A DNA stretch of 64,000 nt from Bin5 sp965116395 (GTDB lineage: Bacteria; Chloroflexota; Anaerolineae; Caldilineales; Caldilineaceae), in NCBI GenBank assembly GCA_965116395.1, contig OZ220684.1, positions 4,526,001-4,590,000 on the forward strand, in the 5' to 3' direction. The position numbers and the translations under genes were made by a program. The notes under the pieces were generated by a model. That model saw nothing but the letters and a program-made list of their open reading frames with translations, was not told the DNA's origin and made no database searches. Positions 26,292 to 35,309 of this stretch are shown here, piece by piece. Within the stretch, counting starts at the first letter, position 1, and each line of letters opens with the position of its first letter.

Positions 26292-27242
26292 CTAAAACAG
26301 CCGGCGTTTGTCCACGATGTTGCGGACGGGTTCACCCTGCAGATAGCGATGTATGTTGTCACGCAGCGTATCAATTCGCCGTTGAGGCACATGTGGATTA
26401 TCGGCGGCCACGTGCGGCGTCATGATTACGTTTTCCATTTGCCACAACGGATGCGCAGCCGGCAGCGGCTCAGTTTCATACACATCCAGCGCGGCGCCGG
26501 CGATGCGGCCAGAATTCAATGCATCTACCAGCGCGTCCAATTTGACGACGACCCCGCGGCTGATGTTTATGAGATACGCTGACGGTTTCATTTGCCCCAA
26601 TTCCTCGGCGCCGATCAGACCGACTGTTTCCGGCGTCTGAGGAACGCAGCTCACCACAAAATCTGCGTCTCTCATCAAGTCGTGAAGATGGTCCTGCGGC
26701 CACAGCGCGTCCAAACCCAAGCTGCCGCCCAACGCCTCGTCGGGCCGTGCATCAACCGCAATCACGCGCATGTCGTGCGCCTTACCTCGTCGCGCCAGCT
26801 CCGATCCTATGCCCCCCAACCCGATGACCCCCAGTGTGCAGTCACCCAAATGGTGGACGGGCGTGCCCTTCCGCCACTCACCTTGGACCTGGCGCCGCAT
26901 GTATAGATGGATGCCGCGGGCGAACATCAGAATGAAACAGAATGCATGATCTGCAATCATGTCACTGTAGATTTTCGACATGTTGCTGACAACGATATCG
27001 CTTTCGACCAATTCCGGAAACATGTAGTGCTCCAGACCGGCGATCGGCGTTTGCAGCCATTGCAGGTTCTCGGCCCTAGCAAGCAGGGCCGGCGTGAGAT
27101 TGCCGTACATACCAGCAGCTTGCGGAATCGCGGCCAGGGCGTCCTCCTCGGTTAGCGCGTTGACGACTTCCAACTCCGGTGAGACCGCCTGCAGTTGAGC
27201 GAGTTCGTCGGGTGTAAGCGGCGGGTATATTAGAAAGTTCAT
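26292..27242 (-). CDS. D-2-hydroxyacid dehydrogenase family protein
   Basis: A 316-residue NAD(P)-dependent dehydrogenase of the D-isomer 2-hydroxyacid family. The Rossmann motif is LGVIGLGGIGSELARR (about residue 140). Catalytic residues are visible as the Arg in INISRGVVV, the Glu in DVYETEPLP and the His in MTPHVAAD. ATG at 27242 with GAGG upstream fits the family start; the frame extends to 27353 without support. The gene follows the Gfo/Idh/MocA gene by 20 bp, suggesting an operon for sugar-acid or polyol catabolism. The exact substrate (glyoxylate, hydroxypyruvate or phosphoglycerate-like) is open. Confidence 0.9.
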   Translation of the reverse strand: MNFLIYPPLTPDELAQLQAVSPELEVVNALTEEDALAAIPQAAGMYGNLTPALLARAENLQWLQTPIAGLEHYMFPELVESDIVVSNMSKIYSDMIADHAFCFILMFARGIHLYMRRQVQGEWRKGTPVHHLGDCTLGVIGLGGIGSELARRGKAHDMRVIAVDARPDEALGGSLGLDALWPQDHLHDLMRDADFVVSCVPQTPETVGLIGAEELGQMKPSAYLINISRGVVVKLDALVDALNSGRIAGAALDVYETEPLPAAHPLWQMENVIMTPHVAADNPHVPQRRIDTLRDNIHRYLQGEPVRNIVDKRRLF

Positions 27243-27261
27243 CTGACTCGCACCTCTTTTT

Positions 27262-28416
27262 CTATTGTGGTTTACGTCTGTGGGCAGCATAGCGGGTTGA
27301 GTATAACAGCTCATCCACGTTAACACGCGCACCGCCCAGGTCGTCAGAAACATTCGCGGCGATCACGGCGGCGAGACTGTTCATGGCATCGCCGAAAGGA
27401 GAGCGGATAAGGTCGGGGCGACCCACGGAAATCGCCTGAATGAAAAGTTCACTGATGGCAAAAGTGTCGTCTCCGCCCCGGCCTTGGAATAGCAGCTTCC
27501 TGACAGCTTCTTGCGCGGGCGGCTGCGACGGCGGGTAGGGCCCATCATACTGGTAAATAGTGACGCCGTCGTCCGCAATCTCCGCCCGTCCCTCAGTCCA
27601 GAGAACCTGGTGGTCCATATGGCTTGCATAGACCTTGCGCAAGCGCGAAAGCGTCAGCGAGCCGATGGCGCCGCCGGCAAACCCAAATTGCACACTGTAT
27701 GTGTAAGGGTTATCGGCGTCGTCGTAGATTTCATCCTGCGGCCGGTGCTGATAGTGGGCCTGCACCCACTCGACGTCGCCAAACCAGTAGCGCCAGAGGT
27801 CCAGAAGATGGATGCCGCCTTCGACCACCGTCATGCCGCTCCAGGCCCGGTTTGCAGTCCAAATCCTGTTGCGCGGGCCGCCGTGAAGTTCGGTCTGATG
27901 GTGCTTTACATTGTGCCCTTCCAACGGACCGTGAAACGTGTAGCAGGCCATCAGCGGCCTCTTGCCGTCCCGCAACAGGTTGTAAATCGCTTCGTGGCGG
28001 CCATCGAACCGCTGCTGGAATCCTACAGTTGAAATCACGCCCGTTTCCCGGATTACGGCCTCCATCTCCAGGGCCTCGTCCAGGAAAAGACTCATCGGTT
28101 TCTCGACAAACAGATGCAATCCGGCTCGGGCCGCGCGCAGAACCTCGCCTGCGTGGAGATTGGGCGGAATGCAGATGTATAGAGCGTCCTGTTCCTGGGC
28201 AAGCAGCTCGTCAAAATCGGTTGTGAGCACTATGCCGTCGGCCCGAAAGCCTTCCACATAATTGCTTATCTTGCTTTGGTCCAGGTTTGAAGCGAAGGCA
28301 TCGGCTAAGGTTGTCAGCTTGACCTCGCCTCGCTCCTGTAAATTCCACAGTGCTCTTAAGTGTTGCAGGCCCCGTTGCCCCAGACCCATCAGAGCGACGC
28401 GTACAGGTCTCGTCAT
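27262..28416 (-). CDS. Gfo/Idh/MocA family oxidoreductase
   Basis: A 384-residue NAD(P)-dependent oxidoreductase. The N-terminal Rossmann domain has the glycine motif MGLGQRGLQHL, then CIPPNLHAGEVLRAARAGLHLFVEKPMS with the catalytic EKP. The C-terminal beta-sheet domain includes GGIHLLDLWRYWFGDVEWV, where the GxxxHxxD pattern (His and Asp) is catalytic in relatives. It probably oxidises a sugar, inositol or derivative. It is the upstream gene of a two-gene minus-strand operon with the hydroxyacid dehydrogenase. Confidence 0.9.
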   Translation of the reverse strand: MTRPVRVALMGLGQRGLQHLRALWNLQERGEVKLTTLADAFASNLDQSKISNYVEGFRADGIVLTTDFDELLAQEQDALYICIPPNLHAGEVLRAARAGLHLFVEKPMSLFLDEALEMEAVIRETGVISTVGFQQRFDGRHEAIYNLLRDGKRPLMACYTFHGPLEGHNVKHHQTELHGGPRNRIWTANRAWSGMTVVEGGIHLLDLWRYWFGDVEWVQAHYQHRPQDEIYDDADNPYTYSVQFGFAGGAIGSLTLSRLRKVYASHMDHQVLWTEGRAEIADDGVTIYQYDGPYPPSQPPAQEAVRKLLFQGRGGDDTFAISELFIQAISVGRPDLIRSPFGDAMNSLAAVIAANVSDDLGGARVNVDELLYSTRYAAHRRKPQ

Positions 28417-28604
28417 CTTGGCTCCTTTGTCTCTTGTCCACCCTCATGAACGGGGATTCCGCCCTCACGTTCTCTGTCCCTGTGACTGCGGGGCAACAAC
28501 AGAGCAACGGAGACTCCCGTTCGCCTTCCATTGTACCGGAAAACGGTCAGCGGGCAACGCCGGAACGGCCGCGCTCTGTGCGTCATTCGCATGACGGCGC
28601 AGAT

Positions 28605-28633
28605 TTGCCTTAGTGGTCCGAAACGTCTATAAT
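28605..28633 (+). promoter_or_regulatory. rpmG promoter
   Basis: TTGCCT (28605-28610) and a consensus TATAAT (28628-28633) are spaced 17 bp apart, upstream of rpmG on its strand. Confidence 0.65.
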
Positions 28634-28739
28634 TTTCCGCGGTGATAGGTGGGGGAGAAAGATTGCACGCCCTCGCCGACCTGTTGTTCAGTCCCATCCT
28701 CACTGGGAAGGCGATCTGAATCTGAACTTGAATGGTTCG

Positions 28740-28760
28740 GCCCTTTCTTATGGAAAGGGC
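28740..28760 (+). promoter_or_regulatory. Stem-loop in the rpmG leader
   Basis: GCCCTTTC and GAAAGGGC form a perfect 8-bp stem with loop TTATG, ending 40 nt before the rpmG ATG. No U-tract follows, so it is not a terminator. A role in translational autoregulation by a ribosomal protein is possible but unproven. Confidence 0.5.
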
Positions 28761-28800
28761 AACACGAGTAACAGAGGTTGCAAGAGAATCGGAGGCGAAA

Positions 28801-28962
28801 ATGGCCAAGAGGGGTCCACGTCAGCTAGTGAGGATGCGCAGCACTGAGAGCCATCACCTTTATCTGACGACAAAAAACCGGCGCAACAACGACAAGCGGC
28901 TTGAGTTAAAGAAGTACGATCCAGTCTTGCGCAAGCATGTCGTTTACCGGGAAACAAGGTAA
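28801..28962 (+). CDS. rpmG: 50S ribosomal protein L33
   Basis: A 53-residue basic protein, MAKRGPRQLV...STESHHLYLTTKNRRNNDKRLELKKYDP, which is the L33 family in full. The CxxC zinc pairs of C+ paralogues are absent, so this is the zinc-independent form. ATG at 28801 follows GGAGG at seven bases. It is monocistronic: a promoter and leader lie upstream and a strong terminator downstream. rpmG is often next to secE/nusG, but those are not here. Confidence 0.95.
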   Translation: MAKRGPRQLVRMRSTESHHLYLTTKNRRNNDKRLELKKYDPVLRKHVVYRETR

Positions 28963-29041
28963 CGTAACCATAGGCGCGACCCGCAGTATGCGGCAGTTGA
29001 AGGTCGTGAAATATCTGTGGGTCACCGAACAGTAAACATAT

Positions 29042-29088
29042 AGAAACCCGCTGCCTGTTAGTTGTTTAGCAGCGGGTTTCTGGTTTTT
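29042..29088 (+). terminator. Rho-independent terminator of rpmG
   Basis: A 13-bp perfect stem (AGAAACCCGCTGC / GCAGCGGGTTTCT) with a 14-nt loop is followed by GGTTTTTG. Confidence 0.85.
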
Positions 29089-29190
29089 GCAGTTCATCAG
29101 AGGGCGGCCGGCGGCACTCCTGCTACATGGAAAAACGGCCCGGCCTATACAAAAAAAGCAGAAGACTCGGAAGAGCCTTCAGCTTCAGAA

Positions 29191-29263
29191 TGACCCACCA
29201 GGGATTCGAACCCCGAACCCGCGGATTAAGAGTCCGCTGCTCTGCCAGTTGAGCTAGTGGGCC
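29191..29263 (-). tRNA. tRNA-Lys (anticodon CTT)
   Basis: A 73-nt minus-strand tRNA. The acceptor GGCCCAC pairs with GTGGGTC (one G-U), with discriminator A. The D-arm has AGCTCAACTGGCAGAGC, the anticodon stem is GCGGA/TCCGC with loop CTCTTAA (anticodon CTT), and the T-arm is GGGGTTCGAATCCC. CCA is not encoded. Confidence 0.95.
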
Positions 29264-29370
29264 GTCAAGCAGGAAATATTGTAGGTATCCAGTTTAGAGT
29301 TGTCAAGTTCAGGGCACTCTAATTCTCTTCACCCAAACCCGATTTAGCATCTACAGGATCGAATTTTCCC

Positions 29371-30687
29371 ATGCCCTATTCCGACAAGGACCTCGAACAG
29401 TACGCCGAACTCCTTATCAGGCTCGGCGTTAACCTGCAGCCAGGCCAGTCTCTCGCCATTCGAACTGAGCCGATCCATCGAGACTTCGCCCTGGTGCTGG
29501 CGTCGGCCGCCTATGATGCCGGTGCAAAATTCGTCTCATTTGAGTACAGCGACATGCGCCTGCAGAGCATACGTGTTCGCAAGAGCTCAGAGCAGGAGCT
29601 GGAGTGGCTTCCCACCTACCTCGGGGCGATGGCGCAGGAGCGAAAGGATGACAGCTGGGCCGCCATCAGTCTCGTCGGGGAAGAAGATCCCTCGCTGCCC
29701 GCCCAGCTTGACCCCAATAAACTTCGAATTCTCCAGACTGCTGAGTACCGCGCCTCGATGCCTTGGCGGTCTTCGATGATGGAAATGAAACAGCAGTGGA
29801 ACGTGGCCGCCCTGCCAACGCCGGCCTGGGCGCAGAAGGTTTTCCCCGAGCTTGAGGCTGGGGAAGCGCTGCCTCGCTTCTGGGAGGAGATAAGGCGCAT
29901 CATTCGCCTTGACGCCGACGACCCGCTTGCGGCATGGCAGGAGCATCTGGGCAATCTGGCGGCCGCGCGCTCGACGTTACAATCCAAACAGGTGCAGGCG
30001 CTGCACTTCTTTGACCCCGAGCCCGGCCCCGACGGCAAACCGTCCACCGACTTGACCATCGGTCTGACCGACCGGCCCCATTGGGCCGGCGGCACCAGTG
30101 GACTGGGAACAGAGGGAGACGAAAACTCGCAAGGCGAAAAGGATAGCGGGGGGCTAGAGACGCCAGTCTTTCTCCCCAACATTCCCACGGAAGAGCTATT
30201 CACGACCCCCCATCGTCTCCGTGTAAACGGCTGGATGCGGACGTCACGCCCCAGCTTCCCGTTCCGCCGCGAAGTCGCTGAAGTTACATTCCGGTTCGAG
30301 GACGGCTGCGTCGTCGATTTCTCGGCAGGTGAAGGTCAGGACGTGTACGAGCAGTTCTTCGCGGTCGAAGGTACCCGCTACCTGGGAGAAGTCGCTCTTG
30401 TCGACGTGTCATCGCCGATTTTTCAGAGCGGTCTCACTTATTACAACACGCTCTTTGACGAAAACGCCGCCTGCCACGTTGCGTTTGGCCAGGCATATCC
30501 GATTGGCCTGGAAGGTGGAGCGGAACTGTCGGCAGAAGAGCTTTTCGAAGCCGGTGTAAATAGTTCCGATCTGCATCAGGACGTGATGATCGGAACGGCG
30601 ACGCTAGACGTAACCGGCAATCTCAGCGACGGCGGAGAGCTTGAAATCATGCGCCAGGGCCGCTACACGCCTGCAGTGTTGGCATGA
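29371..30687 (+). CDS. M29 family aminopeptidase (thermophilic/AmpS type)
   Basis: A 438-residue metalloaminopeptidase. Probable metal ligands are in NIPTEELFTTP (Glu274/275), YLGE (Glu340), AACHVAFG (His369) and LHQD (His402, Asp404), with the catalytic Tyr in the AFGQAY segment. Family peptidases remove N-terminal residues in the cytoplasm with two Co/Zn ions. A charged Gly-rich insertion (about residues 241-263) breaks the otherwise conserved stretch before the first ligand. The stop overlaps the next gene's ATG, so the two are coupled. Confidence 0.93.
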   Translation: MPYSDKDLEQYAELLIRLGVNLQPGQSLAIRTEPIHRDFALVLASAAYDAGAKFVSFEYSDMRLQSIRVRKSSEQELEWLPTYLGAMAQERKDDSWAAISLVGEEDPSLPAQLDPNKLRILQTAEYRASMPWRSSMMEMKQQWNVAALPTPAWAQKVFPELEAGEALPRFWEEIRRIIRLDADDPLAAWQEHLGNLAAARSTLQSKQVQALHFFDPEPGPDGKPSTDLTIGLTDRPHWAGGTSGLGTEGDENSQGEKDSGGLETPVFLPNIPTEELFTTPHRLRVNGWMRTSRPSFPFRREVAEVTFRFEDGCVVDFSAGEGQDVYEQFFAVEGTRYLGEVALVDVSSPIFQSGLTYYNTLFDENAACHVAFGQAYPIGLEGGAELSAEELFEAGVNSSDLHQDVMIGTATLDVTGNLSDGGELEIMRQGRYTPAVLA

Positions 30688-31673
30688 CCACCGCCGACCC
30701 ACTTCAACCATTCCTGGATGATCAGGGCGTCGTCATCCTCGATGGTGGGCTGGCTACTGAATTGGAGAGCAGGGGGGCAGATTTACGGGATGACCTCTGG
30801 TCTGCCAGGTTGCTGATCGAGGATCCGCAAGCGGTTCGCCAGCTCCATCTCGACTACTTCAGGGCTGGCGCAGACGTTGCCATCAGCGCCAGCTATCAGG
30901 CCAGCTTCGAGGGTTTCGCCCGCCGCGGTTTGAGCCGCGACCAGAGCGCCACGCTGATGCAGCGCAGCGTGCGCCTTGCACAGGAAGCACGCGATCAGTT
31001 CTGGGATGAACGGGCCTATGCGGATTCGGAATCTGATAGAATCCGCCCACTGGTGGCAGCATCCGTCGGCAGCTATGGCGCATTCCTTGCTGACGGATCC
31101 GAGTACCGGGGCGCCTACGACCTCTCAGACGAGGAGCTGAGGGAGTGGCACCGCCCGCGATTGGAGGCGTTGATCGCGGCAGAGCCCGATCTGCTGGCAT
31201 GCGAAACAATCCCCTGCATGCAGGAAGGGGAACTCCTTGTCGAACTGTTTGCCGAGTACCGGGATACCGCGGCATGGCTGAGCTTCAGCTGTCGCGACGG
31301 GAACAAAGTGAGCAGCGGAGAGCCATTTGACGCCTGTGTTGCGGTGGCCAGCAACGCGCCAAACGTGGTCGCTGTCGGGCTGAACTGTACTGCGCCCCGC
31401 TTTGCCAGGCAGCTCTTGCTCAGCGCTAACGAAAGGACTTGCAAGCCTCTGGTCTGCTATCCAAACAGCGGGGAGGAATGGGACGCTTCATCTCGTACTT
31501 GGGTATCCGGCCGAGAGGAATACCAGTTCCTCAATTTGGCTACATCTTGGAAAACCGCCGGCGCTCGTCTTGTCGGCGGCTGTTGCCGCACTTCGCCAGA
31601 CGACATACGATCACTTCGTTCGCGCCTGCTGCGGCACAGTACACATATAACTGCCGGTCGATTAGAGCAATAG
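30684..31673 (+). CDS. mmuM: Homocysteine S-methyltransferase
   Basis: A 329-residue zinc enzyme that moves a methyl group from S-methylmethionine or SAM to homocysteine. The N-terminus ILDGGLATELESRG and the zinc cysteines in GLNC (C235) and GGCC (C300, C301) followed by RTSPDDIRSL identify the Pfam S-methyl_trans family. It overlaps the aminopeptidase by 4 bp (ATGA). A methionine-salvage role is likely; the exact methyl donor is not shown by sequence. Confidence 0.92.
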   Translation: MTTADPLQPFLDDQGVVILDGGLATELESRGADLRDDLWSARLLIEDPQAVRQLHLDYFRAGADVAISASYQASFEGFARRGLSRDQSATLMQRSVRLAQEARDQFWDERAYADSESDRIRPLVAASVGSYGAFLADGSEYRGAYDLSDEELREWHRPRLEALIAAEPDLLACETIPCMQEGELLVELFAEYRDTAAWLSFSCRDGNKVSSGEPFDACVAVASNAPNVVAVGLNCTAPRFARQLLLSANERTCKPLVCYPNSGEEWDASSRTWVSGREEYQFLNLATSWKTAGARLVGGCCRTSPDDIRSLRSRLLRHSTHITAGRLEQ

Positions 31674-31708
31674 AAAAAGGAGCCTGTCCTCTTCAAAAGA
31701 GCGGCTCC
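31672..31708 (-). terminator. Rho-independent terminator downstream of the cytochrome c gene
   Basis: On the minus strand GGAGCC...GGCTCC, with an inner CTCTT/AAGAG pairing, is followed by TTTTTCTA. It is 170 bp beyond the cytochrome stop and also lies right at the end of mmuM, so it may serve as a convergent boundary. Confidence 0.65.
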
Positions 31709-31877
31709 CTTGGTGTTCATGTCCAGCCTCGGCACGATCTTCAGAACCGATCACCCTTTCGATCCCGCCTCAAGGACAATGGCCCACGACCATGCAACTA
31801 TTACGGATAGTACCTGGTGGTCTGTAATTCCTTAAGCAAGCCAGCCTCGTTGAGAAGCCGACTGTCCGGCAGCAGCC

Positions 31878-32417
31878 CTATTCCGCTCTGAGCGACAATA
31901 GGTAGGTCAAAAGATCAGCCAGATCCTGGTCACTCAGATCTTCGGAATAGGTCTCGGGCATCACATCGGAATTGTAGCCTTCGACGATATAATCATTGGG
32001 ATTGGTTATACTGGTGTAAAGATACATGGCCGGTCCGGCAAGACCCAACTGCTTCGCCCGCCCGACCGCGGTATCTGCAATTTCAGTCCAGACAGGCGCT
32101 ACATCTTCAAGGCTGTTATCGGTCGTATGACATCCGATGCAGTTTTGCGGAACCGTCAGATCCAAGCCTCTTTGCGCGTCGCCCGGAATCAGTGCAACGA
32201 TAGCTTCCGGCAGTCCGGCAAGGACTTCCTCATCGCTTAGTTCGGCGATGCGAGGACGCGGCGTTGGTGTGGGCGGCACAAAGACCTCGCCCTCAGCAAT
32301 CACAACCATACTGGGCGAGATCAACTGCAGTCGCGGGTTCGGCGCACAGGCACTGACCACAACAAGCGCAAGCACAAAAACGAAAAAAGCATAGAGATAT
32401 GACTTACGACGTACCAT
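31878..32417 (-). CDS. Membrane-anchored monohaem cytochrome c lipoprotein
   Basis: The preferred start, ATG at 32417 after a GGGGA site, gives a 179-residue protein; the frame is open to 32456. An N-terminal signal ends in the lipobox SAC (VVVSACAPN), so the protein is lipid-anchored outside the cytoplasmic membrane. A PTPTPRPR linker follows. One haem site, NCIGCHTTD, and a probable distal Met in DVMPETY mark a class I cytochrome c; the family end DLADLLTYLLSL is present. It may pass electrons to a terminal oxidase. It is separated from the ccm genes by about 18 kb. Confidence 0.9.
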   Translation of the reverse strand: MVRRKSYLYAFFVFVLALVVVSACAPNPRLQLISPSMVVIAEGEVFVPPTPTPRPRIAELSDEEVLAGLPEAIVALIPGDAQRGLDLTVPQNCIGCHTTDNSLEDVAPVWTEIADTAVGRAKQLGLAGPAMYLYTSITNPNDYIVEGYNSDVMPETYSEDLSDQDLADLLTYLLSLRAE

Positions 32418-32645
32418 TCCCCGTCTCCACCAAGAGTTGAAGCACTGCTTTCGCATCAGTGAATTGGAATGTTAGATAACTCAAGCGCTATTATATACCA
32501 GAACCCCGCAAAATACCGCAATTGAAACGCGCTAGAAACACAATTCACAAGTTGCAATTGCTGCAGTGTGTCATGCCCTGAAGACTCACACCGGACAACA
32601 GTCTTCAGTCCGGCCGGAAGGCAGACAGATGACCAGGAGGAAGTC

Positions 32646-32987
32646 ATGGAACAGACAAAAAGCATGGAGGAAGTTCGCCGTCTACTCAACGAGACCCTGC
32701 AGAACTGGGCAGTACAGGAAGATCAGCTGTTCAGGCGCTACGACACAGCCAACTGGCGCGTAACACTGATGATAGCAAACGCGATCGGATTTCTGGCCGA
32801 AGCCGCCTACCACCACCCAAGGCTGATTCTCAACTATCGTTCAGTCGAAGTATTCCTGACGACGCATGATGCAGGCGGTCTGACGCAGAAGGACTTCGAG
32901 CTTGCACAAAAAATCGAGGAGACTGTCCTCTGGCCGCGCAGTGAACCTGGAACGCCTAGAAGGCGGCCAAAAGAATGGTTACCTTGA
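32646..32987 (+). CDS. Pterin-4a-carbinolamine dehydratase-like protein
   Basis: A 113-residue DCoH/PCD-family protein. ATG at 32646 is preceded by GGAGG; earlier in-frame starts lack a site. The family motif is seen in FLAEAAYHHPRLILNYRSVEVFLTTHDAGGLTQKDFELA. The HHP histidines and the third His in TTHDAGGLT are the catalytic set that dehydrates 4a-hydroxytetrahydropterin. The C-terminal tail is basic. No pterin-dependent hydroxylase is in the window. Other roles, such as molybdopterin or folate metabolism, have been proposed for bacterial homologues. Confidence 0.88.
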   Translation: MEQTKSMEEVRRLLNETLQNWAVQEDQLFRRYDTANWRVTLMIANAIGFLAEAAYHHPRLILNYRSVEVFLTTHDAGGLTQKDFELAQKIEETVLWPRSEPGTPRRRPKEWLP

Positions 32988-33088
32988 TGACAAGCACTGG
33001 AGACAATTGAGGAAGGTACCTATCTGGGGGTCATTGCTATCAATCTTCGAGAAGGCAACGTTTGTGTACACTTGAACGCACAGTTTTC

Positions 33089-33853
33089 TTAACCAGCCGC
33101 TTTTTCCATGGTTCGCGCCTGAAAAGCCTGGAAAAGAACGATGCTTCCCGCGATCGCCGCGTTCAGACTGTCCACAGACCCGGACATTGGGATGGTAACA
33201 CAGAAGTCGCACTTCTCGCGTGCCAGCCGGCTCAGACCCTTGCCTTCATTGCCGACCACGACCGCCAGCGGACCGCTCAGATCGGCGTCCGTGAGCGAGA
33301 GGGCGCCTGGCTCGAGGTCGAGCCCGACGGTCCATATGTTGGACTTCTTGAGGAGATCGATCGTCCTGTTGACGTTACCCACCTGCGCAACCGGGATGTG
33401 TTCAACTGCGCCTGACGAAGCGTTGCTGACGGCAGGAGTAATGCCTGCTGCCCGCCGCTCCGGGAGAACGACTCCATCCACACCGAATGCCTCGCTGCTG
33501 CGAAACAAGGTTCCCAGGTTACGCGGATCCTCCAGATGGTCCAACACCAGCAGGAGTGGATCCGGCTTGCGGCCGGCAATTTCGAGCAGATCGTCGATTT
33601 CTGAATAGGGATAGGGTCCGGTCTCGAGGGCGACGCCTTGTGGATTCAGCTGTGCGCGTTTCAAGCGGTCAAAAATTCCGCCCTCTACGTGCCGCATTGG
33701 AACTTTCACCTTGTGGGCCAGCTGTACGATTTCCCCAAGGCTACCCGTAGGTGCGTCGCCGGCTTCGCCTTCCAGCCACAGCCGGTAGAAGTGGCGTCTG
33801 TTAGCACGCAAAGATTCAAAGACGGCGTGGCGGCCGACGAGAAGCTCGCTCAC
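33089..33853 (-). CDS. rlmB: 23S rRNA (guanosine-2251-2'-O)-methyltransferase, TrmH family
   Basis: A 254-residue SPOUT methyltransferase. An N-terminal RNA-binding domain (VGRHAVFESLRANRRHF) is followed by motif 1 LDHLEDPRNLGTLFRSSEAFGVDGVV, motif 2 VVVGNEGKGLSRLAREKCD and motif 3 IPMSGSVDSLNAAIAGSI. RlmB methylates G2251 in the 23S P-loop; other TrmH enzymes act on nearby sites, so the exact nucleotide is inferred. It overlaps cysS by 4 bp, and cysS-rlmB is a conserved pair. Confidence 0.92.
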   Translation of the reverse strand: MSELLVGRHAVFESLRANRRHFYRLWLEGEAGDAPTGSLGEIVQLAHKVKVPMRHVEGGIFDRLKRAQLNPQGVALETGPYPYSEIDDLLEIAGRKPDPLLLVLDHLEDPRNLGTLFRSSEAFGVDGVVLPERRAAGITPAVSNASSGAVEHIPVAQVGNVNRTIDLLKKSNIWTVGLDLEPGALSLTDADLSGPLAVVVGNEGKGLSRLAREKCDFCVTIPMSGSVDSLNAAIAGSIVLFQAFQARTMEKAAG

Positions 33854-35262
33854 GTAGCGTCCTCAATCCGCCAGTCAGTTCCGTTTTGAGAGTCCTCCAA
33901 CTGAACGGACAGCGCAGCCAGTCCATCCCTCACTTTGTCGGCCATGGCCCACTGCTTTTCCTGACGCAGCTCGGTCCGCACTGACACCAGCAGGTCTATA
34001 AATGGCTTGGCAGCCAGGGCGTCGCCTTCGGCGCTTTCGGAATCCGCCAGCGAAAGTCCCAGGATTCCGGCCAGTTCACGCAGGGTATCCTGGGCAGCCT
34101 GGAAGAACGGGCCGGAGATGCCGGCGGTCCGAGCCGTGTTGATGGCTCTTACCAGCTCAAATAGATGCGCCAGGGCTGCGCTTGTGTTGAAGTCATCGTC
34201 CATCACCTGGCGAAATCCGTTGCGAACAGCCTCGGTTACTTCTCGCAACGTGTTGACATCGTCGCCGACCGCGATTGTTCCTGTGGCCGGACGCAGTCCC
34301 CCTCTCAGGCGGGAGGTGCTGCGTACAGATGCGGCTATCGACTCGTCAGTATACGCCACCGGTTTGCGATAGTGTCCCGAGAAGATCAGCATTCGCAACG
34401 CGTCTGCAGAGTATTGCTGCAGAAAATTGTCGACGGTAACGAGATTGCCCACAGACTTGCTCATCTTTTCGCCTGAGAGCTGCAACATCCCATTGTGAAC
34501 CCAGTAGCGGGAGAAGGGTTTTCCAGTAAGACTTTCGCTCTGCGCTATCTCATTCTCGTGATGCGGAAAAATCAGATCGTTGCCGCCGCCGTGAATGTCG
34601 ATTGTTTCGCCAAGATGGTGCAGGCACATGACGGAACACTCGATGTGCCAACCGGGGCGCCCCGGACCCCACGGGCTATCCCAATAGGGCTCGCCTTCTT
34701 TTGCTCCCTTCCACAGTGCAAAGTCGGCGACATTTTCCTTCCGTTCATCGGATTCGACTCGGGTTCCGGTTACAGCCTCCTCTTGACGCCGCCGGCTGAG
34801 TTTTCCGTAGTCGTCGTCGTTTTCGACCCGAAAGTAGACGCTGCCATCCATTTCGTAGGCGTATTCGGCTTCACCTAGATCCCCAATGGTGCGGATGATA
34901 TTCGAGATCTCATTGGTCACGCGTGGGTAGGAATCGGCCGGCTTGATGTTGAGATCGCTCAAATGCTTCAAATACTTGTCCGTGTAAAACTGTGCCAGTT
35001 CAAAGGGGTCCTGGCCAGTTTCCTGGGCACGCACAATTATCTTGTCATCAACATCGGTGAAATTTGTTACGTAAGTTACTTCGTAGCCAACATATTCGAG
35101 GTATCGGCGGATCATATCAAAGACGATCGCGCTCATTGCATGACCGATGTGGGCGTCTGCGTAAACAGTGGGGCCGCAGACGTACATGCGCACACGCCCC
35201 TCTTCTACTGATTCGAATGGTTCCCGCCGGCGAGTCAGCGTATTGTAGATGTTGAGCGTCAT
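33850..35262 (-). CDS. cysS: Cysteinyl-tRNA synthetase
   Basis: A 470-residue class I synthetase that charges tRNA-Cys. HIGH is present in YADAHIGHAMSA (about residue 36), and KMSKS in GEKMSKSVGN (about 274). The zinc ligands are Cys29-type (VCGPTV), the Cys of HIECSVM and the His/Glu of the HHEN region. The C-terminal anticodon-binding helix bundle is complete. The start at 35262 fits MTLNIYNTLTRRREPF, the normal family opening. Confidence 0.96.
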   Translation of the reverse strand: MTLNIYNTLTRRREPFESVEEGRVRMYVCGPTVYADAHIGHAMSAIVFDMIRRYLEYVGYEVTYVTNFTDVDDKIIVRAQETGQDPFELAQFYTDKYLKHLSDLNIKPADSYPRVTNEISNIIRTIGDLGEAEYAYEMDGSVYFRVENDDDYGKLSRRRQEEAVTGTRVESDERKENVADFALWKGAKEGEPYWDSPWGPGRPGWHIECSVMCLHHLGETIDIHGGGNDLIFPHHENEIAQSESLTGKPFSRYWVHNGMLQLSGEKMSKSVGNLVTVDNFLQQYSADALRMLIFSGHYRKPVAYTDESIAASVRSTSRLRGGLRPATGTIAVGDDVNTLREVTEAVRNGFRQVMDDDFNTSAALAHLFELVRAINTARTAGISGPFFQAAQDTLRELAGILGLSLADSESAEGDALAAKPFIDLLVSVRTELRQEKQWAMADKVRDGLAALSVQLEDSQNGTDWRIEDAT

Positions 35263-35309
35263 CGGTTTCCTTATCGTTGGCTCGCTAGTTTGTCAGGTAT
35301 GCTGCCGCC

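Larger units (their letters stand above)
28417..28800. other. Intergenic region upstream of rpmG
   Basis: No gene is seen. The stretch carries the divergent upstream region of the oxidoreductase operon, the rpmG promoter (28605-28633), a leader of about 160 nt, and the leader hairpin (28740-28760). Confidence 0.5.

Noticed and set aside
33141..33608. 155-codon plus-strand frame inside rlmB
   Set aside because: It is antisense to a fully conserved gene and shows no protein features of its own.
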